From Streptomyces sp. PsTaAH-137 (lineage in GTDB: Bacteria; Actinomycetota; Actinomycetes; Streptomycetales; Streptomycetaceae), in NCBI RefSeq assembly GCF_003259365.1, contig NZ_QLLY01000002.1, positions 62,001 to 126,000 on the forward strand: 64,000 nucleotides of DNA. Reading direction: 5' to 3'. Positions 57,052-64,000 of the stretch are shown here, piece after piece. The position numbers and the translations under genes were made by a program. The notes beneath the pieces are model-generated. The model saw nothing but the letters and a program-made list of their open reading frames with translations. It was not told the origin of the DNA and made no database searches. Numbering within the stretch: the stretch's first letter is position 1; each line of letters begins with the position of its first letter.

Positions 57052-57984
57052 TCAGCCCTTTTTGGCCTCGGCCTCAGAAGCGGGCTCGGACTCCTCGGAG
57101 TCGGAGTCGGGCTCCGAGTCCGGCTCCGACTCGGGCTCACCCTTGTCCAGGTCCACGACGGAGTCATCGGCGACAGGCTCGACGATCTCCTCGCGCCCCG
57201 GCCGCACCTTCGACGACACCACGATGTAGACCACGGCGAGCAGGAAGATCAGCATCGCGGTCCAGTCATTGAGCCGCAGCCCAAGAATGTGGTGAGCGTC
57301 GTCGACGCGCATCCACTCGATCCAGAACCGCCCCACGCAGTACGACGCGACATACAGCGCGAACGCCCGCCCGTGCCCGAGCTTGAACCTGCGGTCGGCC
57401 CAGATGACGAGCAGCGCGACGCCGATGCACCACAGCGACTCGTACAGGAAGGTCGGGTGGTACGTGCCCGGCACCCGCCCGTCGGTGTCGGAGGTGATCT
57501 TCAGCGCCCACGGAAGATCGGTCGGCTTGCCGTACAGCTCCTGGTTGAACCAGTTGCCCCAGCGGCCGGCGGCCTGGGCCAGCGCGATACCGGGCGCGAG
57601 GGCGTCGGCCCACGCGGGAAGCGGAATGCCACGGCGGCGACAGCCGATCCAGGCACCGACCGCGCCGAGCGCGATGGCGCCCCAGATACCGAGGCCGCCC
57701 TCCCAGATCTTGAAGGCGTCCACCCAGTCACGGCCCTCGCTGAAGTACAGCTCGTAGTCCGTGATCACGTGGTAGAGGCGCCCGCCGACCAGGCCGAACG
57801 GCACCGCCCAGACGGCGATGTCGGCAACCGTGCCGGCCCGCCCCCCGCGGGCGATCCAGCGCCTGTTCCCGAGCCAGACGGCCAGGAAGACGCCGATGAT
57901 GATGCAGAACGCGTAGCCGCGGAGCGGGATCGGTCCGAGGTGGACGACCCCGCGCGACGGGCTGGGGATGAAGGCAAGTTCCAT
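57052..57984 (-). CDS. lgt: Prolipoprotein diacylglyceryl transferase
   Basis: 310 residues from the ATG at 57984. Membrane enzyme that adds diacylglycerol to the lipobox Cys of prolipoproteins, such as the solute-binding protein of this window. Several membrane segments, the signature GRWGNWFNQELYG (about 145-157), HVITDYELYF near 75, GGLGIWGAIA, and the C-terminal RFWIEWMRVDD. After the last segment is a Glu/Asp/Ser-rich tail of about 45 residues, typical of actinobacterial Lgt. Last gene of the trp-linked minus-strand run. Confidence 0.96.
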   Translation of the reverse strand: MELAFIPSPSRGVVHLGPIPLRGYAFCIIIGVFLAVWLGNRRWIARGGRAGTVADIAVWAVPFGLVGGRLYHVITDYELYFSEGRDWVDAFKIWEGGLGIWGAIALGAVGAWIGCRRRGIPLPAWADALAPGIALAQAAGRWGNWFNQELYGKPTDLPWALKITSDTDGRVPGTYHPTFLYESLWCIGVALLVIWADRRFKLGHGRAFALYVASYCVGRFWIEWMRVDDAHHILGLRLNDWTAMLIFLLAVVYIVVSSKVRPGREEIVEPVADDSVVDLDKGEPESEPDSEPDSDSEESEPASEAEAKKG

Positions 57985-58052
57985 GGCAGGGTCGACGCTA
58001 CCGTGCCGGGCCGGGACCGCGTCCGGCAGCCCGGCAACGGCTCCATAACGTC

Positions 58053-58826
58053 CTACTTGTCGGCGGCCTCCACCTGCTCCTTCAGCTTCTGGGGCGTCAG
58101 CGAGTTCAGGTCGAGCGTCTTGCCGTTGAGGATCATCGTCGGGGTGCCCGAGAGTTTGTCCTCCTGGAACTTCTTGTAGTTCTGCTGCACCCAGCTGTCG
58201 TGCGTCCCGTCGTTCACACAGGACGTGAAGGTGTCCGTGGTCAGGCCGTCGACCTTGCCCGCGAGCTCGATCAGCTTGCTGTTCTTGGAGAAGGCGTCGT
58301 CCGTCTCCTCCGGCTGGTTCTCGTACAGCACGTCGTGGTAGTCGCGGAACTTCCCGGCGTCCTGGGCGCAGGCCGCGGCGTTGCCCGCGCGCAGCGAGCC
58401 GCTGCCGCCCATGTTCCCGTCGATGAGGGTGACGAGGTGGTACTCGATCTTCAGCTTCCCGGCGTCGGTCAGCTCGTGGAGGGTCGTGCGGTACGAGTCC
58501 TCGACGGACTTGCACGCGGGGCAGCGGAAGTCCTCCCAGACGGTGAGGGTCGACTTGGCGGTGTCCTCGCCGACGGGGATCGCCAGCTTGTCGGTGCCGG
58601 TGGCGCCCTGCGGCGCGCTCACCGGGCCGGACGCGGTGTCGCTGTCGCCGTCGCCACCCGAATTGGCGGCGACCACGCCGATCACTGCGGCCAGGCCGAG
58701 CACACAGACGACGGTCGCGCCCACGATCAACGTCCGGCGCCGCTTCTCCGCGGACTTCTGCTTCTCGCGCTCCGCGGCCAGTCGCTCGCGGGCGGCGCGC
58801 TTTCCCTCACGGTTCTTCTCACTCAC
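58053..58826 (-). CDS. Membrane-anchored DsbA-like thioredoxin-fold protein
   Basis: 257 residues from the GTG at 58826 (MSEKNREGKRAARERL); the frame is open ten codons further but without a better start. A basic N-terminus is followed by one membrane anchor (TLIVGATVVCVLGLAAVIGV, about 37-56) and an extracytoplasmic thioredoxin domain with active site CPAC in WEDFRCPACKS. The cis-Pro loop is GTPTMILNG near 236. It fits the DsbA/BdbD-like family that forms disulfides in exported proteins. It lies between trpA and lgt, as in other Streptomyces. Confidence 0.88.
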   Translation of the reverse strand: MSEKNREGKRAARERLAAEREKQKSAEKRRRTLIVGATVVCVLGLAAVIGVVAANSGGDGDSDTASGPVSAPQGATGTDKLAIPVGEDTAKSTLTVWEDFRCPACKSVEDSYRTTLHELTDAGKLKIEYHLVTLIDGNMGGSGSLRAGNAAACAQDAGKFRDYHDVLYENQPEETDDAFSKNSKLIELAGKVDGLTTDTFTSCVNDGTHDSWVQQNYKKFQEDKLSGTPTMILNGKTLDLNSLTPQKLKEQVEAADK

Positions 58827-58905
58827 ACCCGCGCCAACGAGACGGGGAGGCACCAACGTGCCTCCCCGCGACGTTTTCCACCCGTAAGGGGTACGTGACT
58901 CCGTG

Positions 58906-59717
58906 TTACTTCGCGCCCCGTACGCCGTCGGCGAGTTCGGCGGCGAGGGCGCGGACGCCCTCCAGACCGGCCTTCTCGTCGGGGGCGTCCAGCATCCGCT
59001 TCACGAACGCGGAGCCGACGATGACCCCGTCGGCGAAGGAGGCGACCTCGCGGGCCTGCACCGCGTTGGAGACGCCGAGGCCGACGCAGACCGGCAGGTC
59101 GGTGGTGGCCTTGGTGCGGCGCACCAGCTCCTGGGCCTGGTTGCCGACCGACTCGCGGGTGCCGGTGACGCCCATCAGCGACGCCGCGTAGACGAAGCCG
59201 GAACCGGCGGCCGTGATGGTGGCGAGCCGCGCGTCCTGGCTGCTGGGCGCCACGACGAAGACGGTTCCGAGGCCGTTCTTCTCGGCGTGCTGCCGCCATT
59301 CGGCGGACTCCTGGACCGGCAGGTCGGGCAGGATGCAGCCCGCGCCGCCGGCCTCGGCGAGTTCGGTGGTGAACCGCTCGACGCCGTAGATGTAGATCGG
59401 GTTCCAGTACGTCATGACGAGCACCGGCTTGCCGGTCGCCTCGAACGCCTCGCGCACGGTGCGCATGACGTCCTTGATCTTGAGGCCGCCGCGCAGCGCG
59501 ATGTCGTCGGCGGTCTGGATGACCGGGCCGTCGAGCACCGGGTCGGAGTGCGGCAGGCCCACCTCGACCACGTCGGCGCCGCCGTCGAAGGCGGCCTTGA
59601 CCGCCTCGATGCCGCCGTCGACCGTCGGGAATCCGGCGGGGAGGTAGGCGATGAGGGCGGCGCGGCCCTCGGCCTTCGCGCCGGCCAGGGTGTCACTCAA
59701 CAGCTGGATGTTGCCGC

Positions 59718-59721
<4 letters not shown>
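58906..59721 (-). CDS. trpA: Tryptophan synthase alpha chain
   Basis: 271 residues from the GTG at 59721 that overlaps the trpB stop by four bases. Cleaves indole-3-glycerol phosphate to indole, which is channelled to TrpB. The N-terminal [12 protein letters not shown] holds the position of the catalytic Glu in the usual FxxxGDP region (here [13 protein letters not shown]), and [18 protein letters not shown] contains the catalytic Asp. The C-terminal [20 protein letters not shown] and [12 protein letters not shown] bind phosphate. Next downstream is the DsbA-like gene after 79 bases. Confidence 0.96.
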
Positions 59722-61004
<1,283 letters not shown>

Positions 61005-61097
61005 GCGTCAACCTCACGGTGGGTTTCGGTGATGACTAAAACGCCGTGGGGGCAGGGGTGTCACGTCGGCCGCCGCTCGAATGCGGCCGGCCGCGCG

Positions 61098-61259
61098 CTA
61101 CAGTCCGCGCCCCTGACGGGGCGCGTGCCATCGCATGCCGTTGATCTGGCCCGGCTCCGCGCCGATGTGGTAGCGCACGCGCCGCCCGCGCACACGGCGT
61201 GCCGGGGCCCGGCAGCCGCGGGGGCGGCAGCCTGGGGCGAGGCGGGCGGCGATGGACAT
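61098..61259 (-). CDS. trpM: TrpM-like small protein between trpC and trpB
   Basis: A 53-codon gene: ATG at 61259, stop TAG at 61098-61100. It begins MSIAARLAPGCRPRGC and ends GMRWHAPRQGRGL; it is rich in Arg (about one in four residues) and has three Cys near the N-terminus. The position, trpC-small gene-trpB, is that of trpM (also called trpX) in S. coelicolor, whose product is of similar size. The product has been linked to growth and amino-acid metabolism there, but its biochemical role is not settled. It starts 10 bases after the trpC stop, so it is in the same operon. Confidence 0.75.
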   Translation of the reverse strand: MSIAARLAPGCRPRGCRAPARRVRGRRVRYHIGAEPGQINGMRWHAPRQGRGL

Positions 61260-61269
61260 GGCGGTGAGA

Positions 61270-62076
61270 CTACCGTCCGTGCCGCAGGGCCGGGTGGGCG
61301 CCCGCGGCGACCAGGTCGGCGACGGCGGCCTTCGGGTCGCGGCCGGTGACCAGGGACTCGCCGACGAGGACGGCGTCCGCGCCCGCGTTGGCGTACGCGA
61401 TCAGGTCGTGGGGGCCGCGCACACCGGACTCGGCGACCTTGACGATGTGGTCCGGGATGTCCGGGGCGACGCGCTCGAAGGTGCCGCGGTCGACCGTGAG
61501 GTCCTTCAGATTGCGGGTGTTGATGCCGATGACCTTGGCCCCGGCGTCCACCGCGCGCTCGACCTCGTCCTCGTCGTGCGCCTCGACGAGCGCGGTGAGG
61601 CCGATGGACTCGGCGCGCTCGATGAGGGACTCCAGGGCGGGCTGCTCCAGGGCGGCCACGATCAGCAGGGCGAGGTCGGCGCCGTACGCGCGGGCCTCCC
61701 ACAGCTGGTACGAGGTGACGATGAAGTCCTTGCGCAGGACCGGGATGTCGACCTTGGCGCGGACCGCCTCCAGGTCGGCGAGCGAACCGCCGAAGCGGCG
61801 CTGCTCGGTCAGGACGGAGATGACGGCGGCGCCGCCCGCCTCGTAGTCGCCCGCGAGTCCCGCCGGGTCGGCGATCGCGGCGAGCGCACCCTTGGACGGG
61901 CTGGACCGCTTGACCTCACAGATGACCTTGACGCCGTCGCCGCGCAGGGCCGCGACGCCGTCCTTGGCCGCGGGAGCCTTCGCCACGCGCTCCTTGAGCT
62001 CGTCGAGGCTGACGCGCGCCTGCCGTTCCGCGAGGTCGGCACGGACTCCGTCGATGATCTCGTCGAGCACACTCAC
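61270..62076 (-). CDS. trpC: Indole-3-glycerol phosphate synthase
   Basis: 268 residues, mono-functional TrpC. It cyclises and decarboxylates CdRP to indole-3-glycerol phosphate. Signature [16 protein letters not shown] (catalytic Lys in KRSSPS, about 51-59), [19 protein letters not shown] with the second catalytic Lys, then [25 protein letters not shown] and [16 protein letters not shown]. First gene of trpC-trpM-trpB-trpA on the minus strand. The promoter lies in the 123 bases upstream; no leader peptide with Trp codons was seen there. Confidence 0.97.
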   Translation of the reverse strand: MSVLDEIIDGVRADLAERQARVSLDELKERVAKAPAAKDGVAALRGDGVKVICEVKRSSPSKGALAAIADPAGLAGDYEAGGAAVISVLTEQRRFGGSLADLEAVRAKVDIPVLRKDFIVTSYQLWEARAYGADLALLIVAALEQPALESLIERAESIGLTALVEAHDEDEVERAVDAGAKVIGINTRNLKDLTVDRGTFERVAPDIPDHIVKVAESGVRGPHDLIAYANAGADAVLVGESLVTGRDPKAAVADLVAAGAHPALRHGR

Positions 62077-62199
62077 GCGAGCGGACTCCCTTCTGACAGT
62101 TCACTGGGCAATCTGCTGGTCACTGAATGATATCCGCAGCCGGGCCGAGGCTCCGCATCCGGTTGACGATGGTCCCACTACCTGGACAGTTACGGATGA

Positions 62200-62655
62200 T
62201 CAAGGGTGCAGGAAGCCACCCAGGGGCAGGTTCCGGACAACCGTGAAGACGAGCACGACGGCGCCGAGCGCCCACAGGTGCGTACGTCCGGGCCTGAGGC
62301 CGAACGGCGCGCCCCGCAGGCCCCGGGCGGCCCGTACGGCCCACACGGTCCAGCCCACGGCGAAGAGGACGTAGCCGGCGACGGCGAGGGCGTTGGCGCC
62401 GAGCGCCGCCGTGAGGTCGCCGTGCACGATCGCGTGGGCGCTGCGCAGGCCGCCGCAGCCGGGGCAGTAGATCCCGAAGACCTGGAGCAGCGGGCAGGCC
62501 GGGTAGTGGCCGGGCTGGTTGGGGTCGACGGTGCCGACGTAGGCGAAGGCCGCCGCGACGCCGCCGAGGAGGCCCAGCGGTACCGCGGTGCGGCGCAGGA
62601 GGCCGGGTCGGTCGTGGGCGGTCGCGGGCGCGGTGTCGGTCGTCTCGACGGTCAC
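62200..62655 (-). CDS. DUF2752 membrane protein
   Basis: 151 residues. Three or four membrane segments with the DUF2752 signature YPACPLLQVFGIYCPGCGG (about 51-69), whose CPxxxxxxxxCPGCGG cysteines are invariant in the family, and SAHAIVHGDL. Function not established. Conserved in Streptomyces between trpC and the HGxxPAAW gene. Start from the ATG at 62655. Confidence 0.85.
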   Translation of the reverse strand: MTVETTDTAPATAHDRPGLLRRTAVPLGLLGGVAAAFAYVGTVDPNQPGHYPACPLLQVFGIYCPGCGGLRSAHAIVHGDLTAALGANALAVAGYVLFAVGWTVWAVRAARGLRGAPFGLRPGRTHLWALGAVVLVFTVVRNLPLGGFLHP

Positions 62656-62700
62656 CCGTGAATTCTGCCCCGGAGGGGTGCCCTCCGCCTGTCGGCGACA

Positions 62701-62741
62701 CGAAGGGGCGGCCGGCGACCGTGTCGCCGGCCGCCCCTTCG
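62701..62741 (-). terminator. Very strong terminator after the HGxxPAAW gene
   Basis: A perfect 19-bp stem: CGAAGGGGCGGCCGGCGAC (62701-62719) with its complement at 62723-62741, loop CGT. It lies 13 bases past the stop and therefore isolates the DUF2752 gene and trpC from the genes upstream. Confidence 0.9.
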
Positions 62742-62754
62742 GGGTGTGCGTGGC

Positions 62755-62988
62755 TCAGGCCTCCGAGGCCTGGGTGTTCAGCTTCAGCTCGGCGCGGCGC
62801 GGCTTGCCGAGGCCCGCGACGTGCATCGCGCCGCCGACGACCGCGGCGAGGGCGAGCAGGGCCATGCCGGCCCAGAAGCCGACGATGCTGCCCATCACCA
62901 TGAAGGCGCCCGCGACGATGAAGCCGATGAAGGCGATGATGACACCGGTCCAGGCGGCCGGGGTGTGTCCGTGGCTGCTGTCCGCCAT
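62755..62988 (-). CDS. HGxxPAAW-family small membrane protein
   Basis: 77 residues. The N-terminal motif HGHTPAAWTGV gives the family its name; two membrane segments follow (VIIAFIGFIVAGAFMVMGSI and GFWAGMALLALAAVVGGAMH), then a charged tail. Actinobacterial family of unknown function that recurs in trp loci. The ATG has GAGCAAGC upstream, consistent with a weak ribosome site. Confidence 0.85.
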   Translation of the reverse strand: MADSSHGHTPAAWTGVIIAFIGFIVAGAFMVMGSIVGFWAGMALLALAAVVGGAMHVAGLGKPRRAELKLNTQASEA

Positions 62989-63105
62989 GGCTTGCTCCTC
63001 GTTGCGTAATTCTCTTAGCTGACCAGCGCGTTGCTCAGGCTGCTTGCGCTCATTGTCCCGTACCGTTGCGCGGCCCCGGCACGGGGGGGGTTGGTGGACG
63101 GGCCC

Positions 63106-63750
63106 TCAGGCGCCCGTCGGGTCCTCGCCGCGGTCCAGGGCCTTCCACAGGTCCTCGGGGCGGTCCGGGTCGACGGCCTTCGGCTTCCGGGCCCGGGGGG
63201 CGCCGGAGCGCTCGTAGCGGCCGCCCATCGAGGGCCAGGCCGCGCCGTAGATCACGGCGAGGACTCCGGCGATCAGGATGAGGGCGCCGCCGCCCGCCGC
63301 GACGTAGGGCCAGGCGGTGTGGGTGAGCGCGTCGATGGTGGTCGCCGCGTTGCCGGATGCCTGGGCCGCCTTGTCGTCGAGGGCGGAGCTGTCGTCCGCG
63401 CCGAGCACGGCGGCGGCGACGGCGCCCGCGCCGGACAGGGCGAGCAGCGCGGCGACCAGGAAGCGGCCCGCGCGGCGTACGGCGAACACGGCGACGAGCG
63501 CGGCGAGGCCCACGATGGCCAGGGCGGCGGGGACGCCGGTCACGTCGCTGCCCTTGGCGGAGAGCTTCAGGTCGCCGCCGGCGACGGCCGCGACGCCCGA
63601 GCACCACTCCTGGCGGGAGGCGAGCAGCGCGACCGCGGCGCCGAGGGCCCCGAAGAGCAGCGCGACGGCGAGGCTGCGCCGGCCACGCCTTGCGGCGGGG
63701 CCGGTCTCGGCTTCGGTACGGGGGTGCGGTACGGCAGTCACGTACTCCAC
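63106..63750 (-). CDS. Trp biosynthesis-associated membrane protein (TIGR02234 family)
   Basis: 214 residues, four membrane segments (for example SLAVALLFGALGAAVALLAS and YVAAGGGALILIAGVLAVIY) with a conserved exported segment ASRQEWCSGVAAVAGGDLKL containing one Cys. The family occurs only beside trp genes in actinobacteria, usually right after trpE as here. Role unknown; a transporter or exporter of a Trp-related compound is possible. The C-terminal 40 residues are charged and cytoplasmic. Confidence 0.85.
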   Translation of the reverse strand: MEYVTAVPHPRTEAETGPAARRGRRSLAVALLFGALGAAVALLASRQEWCSGVAAVAGGDLKLSAKGSDVTGVPAALAIVGLAALVAVFAVRRAGRFLVAALLALSGAGAVAAAVLGADDSSALDDKAAQASGNAATTIDALTHTAWPYVAAGGGALILIAGVLAVIYGAAWPSMGGRYERSGAPRARKPKAVDPDRPEDLWKALDRGEDPTGA

Positions 63751-63804
63751 TATCGCCCCTGTGTACAGGTGGAGGGGCCTTTCGGGCGGGAGGCGTGCGT
63801 CACG

Positions 63805-64000
63805 TCACACTGTGTGCGCGCCGAGCCTGTTCGCCGTGTGCACCGCGCGGAGCACGGCCGCGGCCTTGTTGCGGCACTCGGTGTCCTCGGCGACGGGGTC
63901 GGAGTCGGCGACGACGCCGGCGCCCGCCTGGACGTAGGCGGTGCCGTCGCGCAGCAGGGCGGTGCGGATGGCGATGGCGGTGTCGGAGTCCCCGGCGAAG
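63805..64000 (-). CDS. trpE: Anthranilate synthase component I, C-terminal end (truncated by window)
   Basis: The last ~65 residues are visible: [40 protein letters not shown] and the C-terminus [14 protein letters not shown] before TGA. This is the chorismate-binding region of TrpE, with [12 protein letters not shown] being the family signature. It makes anthranilate from chorismate, the first step of Trp synthesis. The gene continues beyond the window. It is followed on the same strand by the TIGR02234 gene after 54 bases. Confidence 0.95.
   Translation of the reverse strand, partial: FAGDSDTAIAIRTALLRDGTAYVQAGAGVVADSDPVAEDTECRNKAAAVLRAVHTANRLGAHTV

Noticed and set aside
62077..62199. Trp attenuator with leader peptide before trpC
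   Set aside because: No short ORF with tandem Trp codons and no terminator/antiterminator pair could be found in the 123 bases before trpC.

Overview
The window is about 70% G+C and has the gene content and gene order of a Streptomyces chromosome core region. Landmarks are livM-livG-livF next to an ANTAR response regulator and pyruvate kinase, gltB-gltD next to a GH46 chitosanase, and trpE-TIGR02234-trpC-trpM-trpB-trpA followed by a DsbA-like gene and lgt. There are no insertion sequences, phage genes or CRISPR arrays.

Layout. (1) 1-3.2 kb: the end of a branched-chain amino-acid ABC importer (livM partial, livG, livF) closed by a strong terminator. (2) 3.2-5 kb: an ANTAR response regulator, a short-arm tRNA with a CAA (Leu) anticodon, and a free-standing HTH-LAGLIDADG protein. 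(3) 5-11.3 kb: an exported alkyl-sulfatase-like metallo-beta-lactamase protein, pyruvate kinase, a SIMPL protein and a Tat-exported 5'-nucleotidase. (4) 11.3-20.2 kb: a two-gene DesA/DesB-like pair without desC or desD, aminopeptidase N, chorismate mutase, an AraC regulator and a GH35 beta-galactosidase. A HEXXH/zinc-ribbon protein follows at 20.4 kb.

(5) 21.3-34.4 kb: a catabolic cluster whose order (two SDRs divergent from echA20-ipdA-ipdB-ipdC, then fadA6-kstR2-ipdF divergent from acyl-CoA dehydrogenases) matches the mycobacterial KstR2 regulon for steroid C/D rings (HIP degradation). It is split by a DEAD-box helicase and a cold-shock gene. Both divergent promoter regions carry the same CCAAAC-N4-GTTAGG palindrome, a good candidate for the local KstR2 operator.

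(6) 34.4-45.4 kb: a HutD-like protein, a helical-repeat protein with a small partner, chitosanase, a lamin-tail secreted protein, glutamate synthase (gltB, gltD) and a VIT1-like transporter. (7) 45.7-56.8 kb: a LacI regulator behind two AAACGTTT sites, a sugar-type ABC importer without its own ATPase, four consecutive ADP-ribosylglycohydrolase-family genes, a CaiB-type CoA-transferase and a CitE-like lyase. Almost all overlap by the stop/start codon. This looks like an uncharacterised uptake-and-degradation pathway and is the most interesting part of the window. (8) 57-64 kb: lgt, a DsbA-like protein and the trp genes, including a 53-codon trpM-like gene that is easy to miss.

Functional assignments rest on motifs, length and gene order read by eye; no database search was run.
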